Source: Flaveria trinervia | Taxonomy: Eukaryota; Streptophyta; Magnoliopsida; Asterales; Asteraceae | DNA length: 64,000 nucleotides | Direction: 5' to 3' | Assembly (NCBI GenBank): GCA_025506515.1 | Contig: JACCIX010000535.1 | Coordinates: 47,319-111,318, forward strand | In this document: positions 46,672-58,693 of the stretch, piece by piece | Position numbering within the stretch: position 1 is the stretch's first letter | How the letters are laid out: each line of letters begins with the position of its first letter | Made by a program: the position numbers and the translations under genes | Notes under the pieces: model-generated | Database searches by the model: none | What the model was told of the DNA's origin: nothing | What the model saw: only the letters and a program-made list of their open reading frames with translations

Positions 46672-49193
46672 CTGTTTAAACCCTTCCTTTTTGGATTTCT
46701 TTTTGGACTTAAGGGTTACAGGATTTGATGCTGGTACAAATGTGGCTTCAAACTCAGTTTTCATTTTAACCATTTTCTCTTTAATTTCCTCTTTATGTTT
46801 GAGTTTGGATCCTCTTTTGTACCAACAATCATCTGTAAGATGATTGAACAAACCACATATTTCACATGGTTTTTCTCTTCATCTTATGTGATCATCAACT
46901 AAAGAGAATGAAACTACTGAAGACTTGTTCTTCAGCACTTTGGAAGCACTATTTGCTTTCTTGACTTCCTCTTTAGTAGTCTTCAAACCCTTTCTACTGA
47001 CAGTTTTTCTCTCTTCAGTGCTGACAGTAGTTGGAGTTTGAACTTCAGGTGTTAAATCTTGCTCTCCAGTCCTTTCAGGACTTCCAGAAATAACTCCTGA
47101 GTTGATCAACTCTTTGATCATGTGAGTGTCAGTATTTGAACCATCAAGATCAGCTGATAGGTTCAACGAGGGAATAATACTAACTTCAACTTCTGATGGT
47201 GCTCTATCAGAAAGTGAATCACATGATGAGGTGGATTGGTTATTGCTTTCTCCATCAGATTTCACTTCTGCTCTTGAAGCAAAATCTGTAGGAGGAGCAG
47301 TGTGATTATAACCAATGCCAAACTTCACATTGGAAGCTGATTGCTTACTAAGAAGCATTTCAAAACCTTTGCATGATTGTACCCATCGATCACACTCTAC
47401 TTGGGTGACTGCAAGGGTTTCTTTGAGGTCTTTGTACTTTTCTAAAAGTACCTCTTCCCTAGCCTTATCATCAGTGATTTGGCATTTAAGTTTATAAATC
47501 TCATCATTTTTCTCTTTAAGCATAGACTCAAACTCAGCTTTTCTTTTGGAAATGATCTTTTCTAGCTCTATGTTCTTATTAATTAAAGCTACATTTGCTT
47601 CTCTAATAGAGGCAAATGCTGCTATGCATGTTTCAGAACATAATTTGGCCTTAGCCTCAGAGGATACCTGTGATACCTGTGATGAAGAGGCATTTGAGGA
47701 TGATCCATCTGCAGACTCCAGAGCCATAAGTGCCAGATTCCCAAAAGGACTGTCACCACCATGTTGACCAGCACCTGTGAACAGTTGTTCATGACCAGAC
47801 ATGTCATCTGGTAAACTGCTCCAGTCAACAACTCCAGGGGTGAAGAAGCTGTGTTGTTGAGGTTGAGGAGGTTGATGAGATTGAGATGGTTGAGGCTCAG
47901 GAAGAGCATGTGGTTGTTGAGCAATGGGTGCTTGAACCTGACTGGTTTGTGGCATGTAATAACAAGGGTAAGGATATGGCATTGGACCCTGAGGAACAAA
48001 ATATGCAGGAGATTGTGGTTGAGAATGATGACCAGAATTGACAGGATGTTGCCCTCTGTGTTGTTGACTATTGCCAGGGAAAGTCACAAAGGGTGCAGAA
48101 GAATTAGATCCAGATGATCTACATTCTCTAGCAAAGTGTCCAAGCCTGTGGCATTTGTGACACCTCAACTTACTCTTGTCAAAACCAACTTTGGTTTGCC
48201 AGAGAGTCCTGGGAACTTTCTTCCAGTTCTTTTGTAGAACTTCTGAGATCTGATATTTATCAAGGCCATTTGGCTCAAAATATCCATCTCTTCTAAGTCA
48301 TCATCAGCAATCCCCTTGAGATCATCCATGATGAAGCATAGATTGTCATTATTACACCCAGTAAACTGACTATCAACACTCACAAATGCAGAATCAGAAG
48401 TGTTTGAAGAGAAATCAATATGCTCATCATACTGGCATTCAGATGAAGCATATTCTGACTCATGACCAACCAAGGCAGTGTTGCCTGGTACAAAGTCTTC
48501 AGTGAGCTTACCAGATGAAGCCAGTTTCCTTTTCTGCTCTATCTCTCTTTCGAATGTAAGCAGTTTCCCATGAAGTTGGGTGAGAGATAGACTATCCAGA
48601 TTTGCACTGGAGCGTAGGACAATTGTATATGTGTCCCATCTCTCAGGCAGTGATCTGAGGAATCTGTGGTTCATTTGGCTTTTGGTATATTCATGTTTAA
48701 CCATTTTCAACTCAGAGATTAAACATGAAAACCGCTCAAACTGCTGAGTCAGAGTCTCACCCTTTCTATGAGCAAAAGTCTCATACTGTTGGGCGAGGAT
48801 TTCCCTGTTGTTTGCTAAGACCTCATCAGTGCCACCAAATTGTTCTTTCAGTGCATTCCAAAGGTCATGAGCAGTTTCATGATGCATAAGCCCGGAATAG
48901 ATTTCATTAGGCAGTGCCATGGCCAGAATTCCATGGGCTTTAGCATCAATCTCAAACAACTTCTTGTCCTCATCAGAGTATTGTTCCTTCTTCTTCGGAA
49001 TCAACTGATTTGTTTCCGGATGATTCACCATTGGCTTATGTGGTCCATGTACCACGGATGTCCAACAACCTGAACTATTGACAGACAGGTGATGGAGCAT
49101 TCTTCGTTGCCAAATGTTATACTCATTCCTAACCAGCATCGGAGGCTTGGTTGAGGAACCAGTATTGTGTGGATCATTAGAAGGTGTAGTCAT
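46352..49193 (-). pseudogene. Element F gag, long form with two zinc knuckles (near-intact)
   Basis: The ATG is at 49193 (MTTPSNDPHN), in line with D and G; an upstream in-frame ATG at 49226 is not shared. The frame to 48165 holds the copia Gag core. The next frame (48168-46879) holds knuckle CHKCHRLGHFAREC (48162-48121), a Pro/Gln/Ser-rich stretch, and a long coiled coil at ~47600-47390 (INKNIELEKIISKRKAEF). The second knuckle CEICGLFNHLTDDC is at 46866-46825. Three breaks (near 48190, 46885, 46450) look like single-base changes. Gag is ~945 codons. Confidence 0.9.
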
Positions 49194-49402
49194 TTTCGAA
49201 AATTCAGACAAATTCAAGATAAGCAAAACAAATTTAGCTCAAAACCACTAAGAACCTCAATTAAAATAGCCAAAAGCGACAGAACTTCAATCTCTATAAC
49301 AGATTCGTGCGAATTTGCTAGTTCGATCAAACTTAGAGCAAATGAGCAGTTTCAATGATCAATTGTTAGATCGATCAATGATTAACCTGCTCTGATACCA
49401 TT
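49194..49402 (-). other. Element F leader and primer binding site
   Basis: A leader of ~195 bp with primer site TGGTATCAGAGC at 49389-49400 (minus strand), two bases inside the LTR; initiator tRNA-Met type. Confidence 0.9.
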
Positions 49403-50333
49403 TGATAGGATCTCAGCATCTAGTTTGATCGATTCGAATGATTTCAGCAGCGAATAGAGTACCAACTAGCACAATTCGAGCAAGAATACCAAAGATATAG
49501 CAATGAACAGAATTAGTTATAGAGAGAGAAAGTTTCTGCAAAAGGAATATTTCATTCAATCACACGCTTTGGCATGGCTTTCGCAAATTACAATTTAGGT
49601 CATTCTTCCTTATATAAGGAAAGATGACGTAGGCTGATGTCACTTGATAGTGACATCTAAACGTTTTATTAACAAACTACTGAAACACTAAAACTACTGA
49701 AGATGTCAAGCAGCTGACATCTTCTTACAAGAAGCTAAGTTTACTTATACAAAACTACTGATAAGAAACTACTGAAACTACAACGACTGAAGAACAAGCT
49801 CTTCAGTCGTTTTACAAAACTACTGAAAGTAAAAACATAAAACTACTGATAAACACAACTACTGAAGAAGTACTCTTCAGCTGTTGTGACAAACTACTGA
49901 AACTTCAGCACTTGGTCTTCAGACTTGAACTTCAGACGTTTCATCAGCTGATGACTTCAGTAGATGTCATCAGCTGATGTCTTCAGTCTTTGTCTTCAGA
50001 CTTGTACATCAGTTGTTGATCTTCAGCACTTGTGGACTCTTCAGCTGTTGAACTTCAGTACTTTGGTCTTCAGCTTCAGCACTTGTATTCTTCAGCTGTT
50101 GACCTTCAGTACTTTGGTCTTCAGCTTCAGCACTTGTGTTCTTCAGCTGTTGGACTTCAGCACTTTAGTCTTCAGCTTCAGCACTTGGTTCTTCAGCTGT
50201 TGAGCTTCTTTGATCTTCAGGTTGAAGTCTTCAGCACTTGTCGAACTGCTGATGAAGCCTTCAGCAGTTGTTGTGATATCATGTGGGACTTAGAGGTTTT
50301 TGATCTTGGCTCATTGGTTCTTTTGGTCCAACA
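49403..50333 (-). repeat. Element F 5' LTR
   Basis: It is 931 bp, nearly the same as 37691-38632. Differences are mainly one-base gaps in short runs, for example GCAGCG-AAT at 49447-49455, plus a block change near 50190-50225. The palindromic TATA region is at 49606-49621. Confidence 0.93.
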
Positions 50334-50721
50334 AATGGTTAGGTGCCCTTGATACCCTATATATGGTATCCCCACATAAAAATCACAAGTTCCTCCAAAT
50401 CGTTAGGTGACTTTATTCCATAAGAGTTTCCAAGAGACACAAGTCCTTGTCAAAAAAGATGGTGTTTAACTTGCTATAAAAGAATTTTAAGTTGGCAATA
50501 ATACTAGTTTAGAAAGAAAAACTCTGTTACCTTTGATTTGCATGCTTTTCAAATACAAGGTAATATGGTTCCACTTTTAATAAAAACCCTTGTATTAAAT
50601 CATTAATCCCTTTATAACCTTTAGTTAATTACTTAATGATAAAGAACTCAATTTTTAGCTTGTAAGTTGTTAATGAGTTTATTATGGCAGATCCAAATAT
50701 CAAACAATAAGCATACCAAAA
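50334..50721 (-). other. Element C leader, second part
   Basis: It aligns with the A leader ~8906-9310. Worn copies of the leader motif are at 50337 and 50401. It forms the 388-bp centre between the head-to-head 5' LTRs of F and G. Confidence 0.78.
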
Positions 50722-51582
50722 TTTGGACCACAAAAGAACCAATGAGCCAAGATCAGAAACCTCTAAGTCCCACATGTATCACAACAACTGTGAAAGGTCT
50801 CATCAGTCTTTGACAAGTCCTGAAGACTTAACCCAGCTAAAGATCAAGTGCTTGTGAAGCTCCCCAAGCTGAAGAACTAAAGTGATGAAAGTTAAACAGC
50901 TGAGACCAAGTGCTGAAGCTGAAAGACCAAAGTACTGAAGACAACAGCTGAAGGTTACCAGGCTGGAAGATCAACAACTGAGGTACAACGCTGAAGACAA
51001 AGACTGAAGAAATCAGCTGATGATATTACTGAAGTCATCAGCTGTTATGAAAACACCTGAAGGTCAAAGTCTGAAGATCAAGTTGAAGCCTCAGTAAGTT
51101 TGTCACAATGCTGAAGAGTACTTCTTCAGTAGTTGTGATATCAGTAGTTTTATATTTTTATGTTTCAGTAGTTTGTAAAACGACTGAAGAGCTTGTTCTC
51201 AGTCGTTGTAGTTCATAGTGTTATATTTTGTACTTAAACACGCTGATATGTTCTCGTAGTGTGAACATTTCAGTAGTTGTAAGAATTAGTTATTTTTGTA
51301 TAGATCTGCAGTTGTCACTTTCCGTGATAACAGCAGTGATTGTTGCACTCTATATAAGGAGTGACAACTATTGTAATCGTGTGAATGAATGGAATGAATG
51401 AATGATTTGATTGAAAATATTTACCTCTATAAACATTCCTTGAAATCAGAAATATATATTCTCTCCCTATAACCGTATGCGTTCTTAATGCTTACAAGTA
51501 TCGATGCTTGTACATTTGTCTAATTTTTGTATTCCGCTGCCTTGTATCCTAATACATCAAATTGTGATCGCTGATCCTGTCA
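50722..51582 (+). repeat. Element G 5' LTR
   Basis: It is ~861 bp. The first bases are worn (TTTGGACCACAAAAG against TGTTGGACCAAAAG in the 3' LTR), so the start may be off by 1-2 bases. U3 is rich in CTTCAG/ACTGAAG repeats; TATATAAG at 51351-51358; ATTCCGCTGC at 51531-51540. Confidence 0.86.
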
Positions 51583-51809
51583 AATGGTATCAGAGCGGTT
51601 AATCATTATCGATCTAATAATTGATCATTGAAACTGCTATTCAAGATCTAAGTTTGATTGAATTAGCTTTTGTTTTGCAAGAAACGGTTATAAGATTGAA
51701 TTTTCTGTATTTCTGCTCATTCATCCAAGATCTTTCTTGGTTCTCATTGAGTTTGTTGTGGTTTGTCTAAAACTTTTAAAAGCTTGAACTAAATGTTTTT
51801 GAACTGAAA
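51583..51809 (+). other. Element G primer binding site and leader
   Basis: TGGTATCAGAGC at 51585-51596, two bases after the LTR end; initiator tRNA-Met type. The short leader runs to the gag ATG at 51810. Confidence 0.9.
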
Positions 51810-54640
51810 ATGACTACTCCCTCCAATGATCCTCACAATACTGGTTCCTCAACCAAGCCACCGATGCTGGTTAGGAATGAGTACAACATATGGCAAAGAC
51901 GTATGCCATCACCTGTCTGTTAACAGCGCAGGGTGTTGGACATCAGTGGTACATGGTCCACACAAGCCTATGGTGAATAACCCGGAAACCAATCAAATGG
52001 TTCCGAAGAGGAGGGAGCAATACTCAGATGAGGATAAGAAGTTGCTTGAAATTGATGCAAAAGCCCATGGAATTCTGGCCATGGCACTGCCAAATGAAAT
52101 CTATTCTGGGCTAATGCATCATGAAACTGCCCATGACTCTGGAATGCCTTGAAAGAACAATTTGGAGGAACAGATGAGGTCTTGGCAAATATAGAGAAAT
52201 TCTTGCCCAACAATATGAGACATTCTCTCATAGAAAGGGTGAGACACTGACTCAACAATATGAGCGGTTCTCTTGTTTGATCTCTGAACTAAAATGGTCA
52301 AACTTGAATACACCAATATTCAGATGAATAACAGATTTCTCAGATCACTGCCTGAGAGATGGGACACATATACTATTGTCCTACGCTCCAGTGCAAGTTT
52401 GGACAAACTATCTCTCACCCAACTCCATGGGAAACTGCTCACGTTGATGAGAGAGATAGAACAGAAGAGAAAGCTATCTTCATCTGGAAAGCTCACTGAA
52501 GACTTTGTACCAGGCAACACTGCCTTGGTGGGTCATGAGTCAGAATATGCTTCATCTGAATGCCAGTATGATGAGCATATTAATTTCTCTTCAAGCACTT
52601 CTGATTCTGCATTTGTGAGTATTGATGGTCAGTTTACTGGGTGTAATAATGACAATTTATGCTTCATTATGGATGATCTCAAGGGGATTGCTGATGATGA
52701 CTTAGAAGATATGGATATTTTGAGCCAATGGCCTGATAAATATCAGATCTCAGAAGTTCTATAAAAGAACTGGAAGAAAATTCCCAGGACTCTCTGGCAA
52801 AACCAAAGTTGGTTTTGACAAGAGCAAGTTGAGGTGTCACAAATGCCAAAGGCTTGGACACTTTGCAAGAGAGTGTAGATCAACTGGATCTAACTCCACT
52901 GCACCCTTTGTGACTTTTCTGGCAATAGTCAACAACACAGAGGGCAACATCCTGTCACCTCTAGTCATCATCCTCAACAACAATCTCCGGTATTTTGTTC
53001 CTCAGGGTCAAATGCCATATCCGTACCCTTGTTATTACATGCCACAGTCAAATCAAGTTCAAGTTCCTATGGCACCACCCACCTCATGCACTACCAGAAC
53101 CTCAGCCATCCCAATCTCATCAACAACCTCAATCTCAACAACACAGCTTCTTCACCCCAGGAGTTGTTGACTGGAGCAGTTTACCAGATGACTTGTCTGG
53201 TCATGATCAACTGTTCTCAGGTGCTGGTCAACATGGTGGTGACAGTCCTTTGGGAATCTAGCTCTTATGGCTTTGGAGTCTGCTGATACTTCATTTTCTA
53301 ATGCCTCTACACCTCAGGTATCACAGGTATCCTCTGAGGCAAAAGCCAAATTATGTTCTGAACCATGCATAGCAGCATTGCTTCCATTAGAGAAGCAAAT
53401 GTAGCTCTAATTAATAAGAACATTGAGCTAGAACAAATAATTTCCAAAAACAAAGCTGAGTTTGAGTTTGTGCTCAAAGATAAAAATGATGAGATTTATA
53501 AACTGAATTGCCAAATAATTGATGATAAGGCTAGAGAAGAGTACTTCTAGAGAAGTACAAAGATCTCAAAGAAACCCTTGCAGTTACCCAGGGAGAGTGT
53601 GATAGATGGGTACAATCATGCAAAGGTTTTGAAATGCTTCTTAGTAAGCAATCTGCTTCAAATGTGAAGTTTGGATTGGTTACAATCACACTGCTCCACC
53701 TACAGATTTTACCCCAAGAGCAGAGGTAGAATCTGATGGTGAGAGTGATAACCAATCCATCACATCATGTGATCTACCTTCTGATACAGCACAATCAGAA
53801 GTAGCAGTCAGCATCAAGCCTTTTTGAACCTATCAGCTGATGTTGATGGTTCAAATGCTGACATTCACATGATTAATGAGTTGATCAACTCAGGAGTTAA
53901 TCCTGAAGGTCCTGAAAGGACTAGAGAGCAGGATTTAACACCTGAAGTTCAAACTTCAACTTCTGTCAGTACTGAAGAGAGAAAAACTGGCAGTAGAAAG
54001 AGTTTGAAGACTACTAAAGAGGTAGTCAAGAAAGCAACCAATGCTTCCAAAGCATTGAAGAACAAGTCTTCTGTTGCTTCACCCTCTTTAGTTGATGATC
54101 AACCTAAGATGAACAAGAAACCATGTGAAGTATGTGGTTTGTTCAATCATCTTACAGATGATGTTGGTACAAAGAGAGTTTCAAACTCAACAAAAAGAAG
54201 AAATTAATGAGAAAATGGTTAAAATGAAAACTGAGTTTGAGACCACATTTGTATCAGCAACATCAAATCCTGTAACCCTAAGTCCTTAAAGAAATCCAAA
54301 AAGGAAGGGGTTAAACAGGTGACAGCTGAGGGTGCTCAAAAGAAAAAAGGTGCAACATAGGAACTTATCAAACTCCACTAGCAATGTGTCTGATGAGCTG
54401 AAAGCTTTATCACAAAATCAGACACAGCTGGTGATGATGGTACAACATCTGTTGGGTAGAGTTAACCAACTAGATGCTCCTATGTTGAAACCACAGAAAA
54501 GGAGGTCCAAGCCAAAGGACTCCTCTTCTACACCATCTTCTTCCTCTCAGGCTGTTGTTTCAAATAAACCTGTTAGTTTACCATCTATTGATGAGACCAG
54601 GCCCAAAACCAAAAAGGTTTGGGTCTCTAAAACTAACTAA
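51810..54640 (+). pseudogene. Element G gag, long form with two zinc knuckles
   Basis: ATG at 51810 (MTTPSNDPHN), stop TAA 54638-54640 (VWVSKTN end). The Gag core is split by breaks near 51900, 52140, 52290 and 52730. The first knuckle CHKCQRLGHFAREC is near 52835-52880, then a Pro/Gln/Ser-rich stretch, coiled coil near 53380-53540 and second knuckle CEVCGLFNHLTDD near 54126-54165, with a break at its last cysteine. Same architecture as D and F, with about a dozen frame breaks. Confidence 0.86.
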
Positions 54641-54656
54641 TTGTTTATTTTTGCAG
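54319..54656 (+). other. Element G candidate intron at the gag/pol junction
   Basis: Donor CAG/GTGACA at 54318/54319; branch-like AACTAACTAA at 54631-54640; acceptor TTTATTTTTGCAG ending at 54656. Removing 338 nt would join gag CAG to pol GGT in phase and skip the gag stop. No transcript evidence is available. Confidence 0.42.
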
Positions 54657-57600
54657 GGTTCTTCAACATGCCAAAGTAGCATCTGGTATGTAGACAGTGG
54701 GGGATCTATGCACATGACTGGGAACAACTCTCTTCTTCATGACTACTCTCAAGGAAAGAAGGGATTTGTCTCTTTGGCAATGATGCTAGGGGTTACATCA
54801 TCGGTAAGGGCTTTGTCTCCAATGGAGAAATCAAATTTGATGATGTTAATCATGTGGAAAATCTCAAGTACAATCTCTTGAGTGTCAGTCAAATGTGTGT
54901 GACAAAGGCCATGTTGCCCTTTTCACCAGTCAAAACTATAGGATTCTGTCATCCAAAGTTTTGCACTTGATTGACAAGGTGTGGATGATCACACTTCCTG
55001 AAAGCCAACAGGACAGGAAGAGTGTATGCCTTAGATCTCTCTAAGAAGATAGATCTCAAAGGCAATCCTTGCCTATTTTCCAAAGCCTCTTCTCAAGAAT
55101 CTAAACTGTGGCACTGGAGGCTTGGTCATGTTAATCTCAAAAACATGAATCAGCTTACCCACAATAGTTTAGTCAGAGGCTTACCAATAAAGGAGTTCCA
55201 CTGTGATGAAACCTGCACTGCTTGTTTAAAAGGAAAACAACACAAAGTCTCATTCCCTCCTATTGAAGTGCCAAGTCCAATGCCTGCTTGCAATTACTGC
55301 ATATGGATCTATTTGGTCCTGTGAGAGTAATGAGCATGGCAAAGAAGAAATATTGTCTGGTAATTGTGGACGATTACTCCAGATTTGTATGGACTTTCTT
55401 TCTACATTCAAAGGATGAGGCTGCTCAGAAGATTATTCACTTTGTGCTGTACTGAGAAGCAGTTTCCTTCCAGTCAAGTGTATTAGGAGTGATAATGGAA
55501 CTGAGTTCAGAAATCATACACTTGATGACTTCTATCTTCAAAGGGAATCAAAAGGCAGTTCAGCATTCCAAGGACTCCAGAACAAAATGGAGTAGTGGAG
55601 AGAAAGAACAGGACCCTCATTGAAGCTGCAAGGTCCATGCTGGTGACTCAGGTTTGCCACTGACCTTTTGGGCTGAAGCTGTCAACACAGCTTGTATGTG
55701 CAAAATAGAGTTTTAGTAAATCAGAGGTTGATGAAGACTCCATATGAAGTTCTCCATCATTTGGCTCCTCTGATTTCATTTTTCAAAGCATTTGGGTGTC
55801 CTGTTTTATTCTCAACACAAAGGATCAACTCATAAATTTGATCCTAAGGTGGATGCAGGGTACTTTGTTGGTTATTCATCTACTTGCAAGGCATACAGAG
55901 TCTTCAACTGCAGAACAAAGATGGTTGAAGAACTCTACATGTTAAGTTTAATGAATCTCCAAAGGACAAGATTCCACAAAGTCCTGTGGAGTTATTTGAT
56001 TTGGACATACTGCAATATGTTCCTTATCAAACTCCTGCTGTTGCTCCTGTCAACAGTCACCCACCTGGTGGTACTGCTGATGATGATGATGATTGCAGTA
56101 CTACCTCTTCAGGTTTAGTGATCAGCTGCCTGACTCAGCTAGACCTGATGTTCCTGTAGCTCCAGTAGCACCATCCACAACAAATGCTGATGAGATTCTT
56201 CGAATTCAACTTCTTTGAATTACCATCCACTGATTGGTTTCAAGAAAATGATTCACCATCACCATCTGTTGCTGCTGAGCCGGCTACAAACACTTGCACA
56301 GATCTCATGTGTATCAAGATCTGAAGAATCACCCTATGTCTCAAATCATTGGTGATATCACTGCTGGAGTATCAACAAGAAGTCAATTGTCAAATTCTGC
56401 TTCTATGCTCTCTTCATCAGTCAGCAAGAGCCAAAGAATTATCACATTGCTTTAAAGGACAATGGATGGGTTGATGCCATGCAGCTTGAGCTTCTTCAGT
56501 TCAAGAAACAGCAAGTGTGGGAACTGGTTCCTCTACCTCCAGGTAAGTGTGCAATAGGCACTAAATGGGTGTTTAGGAACAAAACTGATGAAAATGGCTT
56601 ATTGTTAAGAACAAGGCCAGACTGGTTGTTCAGGGGTTGCACAAGAAGAAGGTATTGATTATGATGAAACCTTTGCCCCTGTAGCCAGACTGGAAGCAAT
56701 TCGATTGTTTTTAGCTTATGCTGCTTATCAAAATCTTAAAGTTTTTCAAATGGATGTCAAAAGTGCATTTTTGTATGGAAAAATTAAAGAAGAGGTTATG
56801 TATGTCAACCTCAGGCTTTGAGGACAATAAACATCCTAATTGGGTGTATAAGCTTGATAAAGCTCTTTATGGGTTAAAACAAGCTCCCAGAGCCTGGTAT
56901 GAGACATTATCAAACTTTCTTCTGGAAAACAATTTTCACTAGAGGCTCCATAGATAAGACTTTATTCATTAAGAAAGCTGGGCAGCATAATCTACTTGTT
57001 CAAATTTATGTAGATGATATCATTTTTGCATCCTCTGATCCAAGTTGTGTGATGCCTTTACAAAGTGATGCAACAGAAGTTTGAAATGAGTGCCATGGGA
57101 GAATTACAGTTCTTTCTGGGTTGCAAATCAACAAAAGGCTGATGGAATTTTTATTCATCAGTCCAAATATACAAAAGATCTTTGCAAAAGTTTGATTTAC
57201 AAAACTGTAAGCCTGTTCTACTCCCATGAGCAGCACACACAACTGGACACAGATCAGAAAGGTAAAGTGGTTGATGAAACACTTTACATATGTATGATTG
57301 GGTCCTTGATGTATTTAACAGCTTCTAGACCAGATATTATGTTTGCTACATGTGTTTGTGCTAGATTTCAGGCTGCACCTAAAGAGTCTCATCTGTGCAG
57401 TCAAGAGGATCTTAGATATCTGCAAGGCACTCCATCTCTAGGTTTATGGTATTCTACCAGACATTCTGGTAATTAGTTGCTTTTTCTGACAGTGACTATG
57501 CAGGGTGTAAGTTGACAACAGGAAATCAACTTCTGGTGGATGTTAATTTCTAGGCAACTGCTTGATTTCTTGGCAGAGCAAGAAACAGACTTCAGTTGCT

Positions 57601-57935
57601 ACATCCACTGCTGAAGCAGAGTACATTGCTGCTGCAAGTTGTACATCTCAGGTACTCGGCTTCAAAACCAACTTTGGATTATGGCATACAGAGACAAGAC
57701 TCCATTGAATGGATAGTGCTTCAGCTCTTTGTATTGTCAAAAATCCAGTCCAGCACTCTAGGACCAAACATATAGAGATCAGACATCATTTTATAAGGGA
57801 TTGTTTTGAAAAAGGTCTGATTGATCCTAAGTTTGTGCCTAGTGCTGATGAGCTTGCAGACATTTTTACTAAGCCTTTGGATAGTTCAACTTTCCAAAAC
57901 CTGGTGTAAGGCTTGGTATGCTGCAACTAGAATAA
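54657..57935 (+). pseudogene. Element G pol: protease, integrase, RT, RNase H (degenerate)
   Basis: It starts GGTTCTTCAACATGC; protease WYVDSGGSMHMTG near 54685-54725; pre-integrase LGHVN and CTACLKGK near 55120-55240; integrase with GPVRVMSMAKKKY and SDNGTEF near 55320-55510; RT WVYKLDKALYGLKQAPRAW near 56840-56900; YVDD at 57007-57018; RNase H STAEAEYIAA near 57605; stop TAA 57933-57935 (LGMLQLE). Frameshifts occur every 100-300 bp. The polymerase motif is intact. Confidence 0.88.
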
Positions 57936-58693
57936 GTGACAACTACTGATGATCTTAGTATTTTCATACTGATGATCATGAGTACCTATGTCACATATAA
58001 GTACTGATGAGCTCTTTTAACCTCAGTAGTTTTTATAAATACTGAAGGCTAAATGTCTCACAAGTACTGAAGTACTTCATCTGTTCTAAACTACTGATGT
58101 AGTTCACACTACTGATGCAGTTACAACTACTGCAATCAGTAAAAACAGATAAGTACTGATGTCCTATGAAACAACTGAAACAGCCAAAAAGACTGATGTG
58201 AATGTGTTGAGGACAGTTTGAAACAGCTAAAAAGCTAAGAATTGACGAAAACAGCTGAAGAGAACTTTCTTTCAGTCGTTTGTACAACTGGTTTCATTAA
58301 ACAAACTGAAGCAAAAACCACGTCTTCAGTAGTTTTAAACTACTGATGACTAATCCCAAGTCTTCAGTTGTTTACAACAATGATGGCAAAACACTGTCTT
58401 CAGTAGTTTCATAACTACTGATGACAAACACCAAGTCCTCAGTTGTTTCAATCATCAGAAGTCAAACCACGGTCTTCAGTAGTTTTCTAAACTATGATGC
58501 CTAACACCACGACTTCAGCTGTTTCAACGTCTGAAAGGATAATACCATGTCAACGGTCGTTTAAAACTACTGATGACTAACACCACATCCTTCAGTCGTT
58601 TCTTACCCGTACCCTATATATATCCCTAACCTAGCTCTCAATGCTTCATCTTCTTCAAACCTAACGTTCCTCTCCAAAACTTCCTTCTACTCA
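57936..58693 (+). promoter_or_regulatory. Element G spacer with U3-like repeats and a TATA box before the aORF
   Basis: 58000-58600 is filled with CTTCAGTAGTT, AACTACTGATG and CAACTGAAG motifs. TATATATAT lies at 58615-58623, 70 nt before the ATG, in the context CCCTATATATATCC. A pyrimidine-rich stretch (CTTCATCTTCTTCAAACC, then CCTCTCC) leads to the ATG. Confidence 0.62.

Larger units (their letters stand above)
37691..50333 (-). mobile_element. Element F: complete family II copia element with extra ORF
   Basis: F is 12,643 bp on the minus strand, with LTRs 37691-38632 and 49403-50333, primer site, gag, pol, spacer, aORF and polypurine tract. It carries no nested insertion and is the best-preserved family II copy. 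The target duplication is imperfect (TAAGT on the left, AAT before GGTTAGG on the right), but the C leader resumes exactly across it. It belongs to a subfamily separate from D and G (LTR end GATCCTATCA against GATCCTGTCA). Confidence 0.92.
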
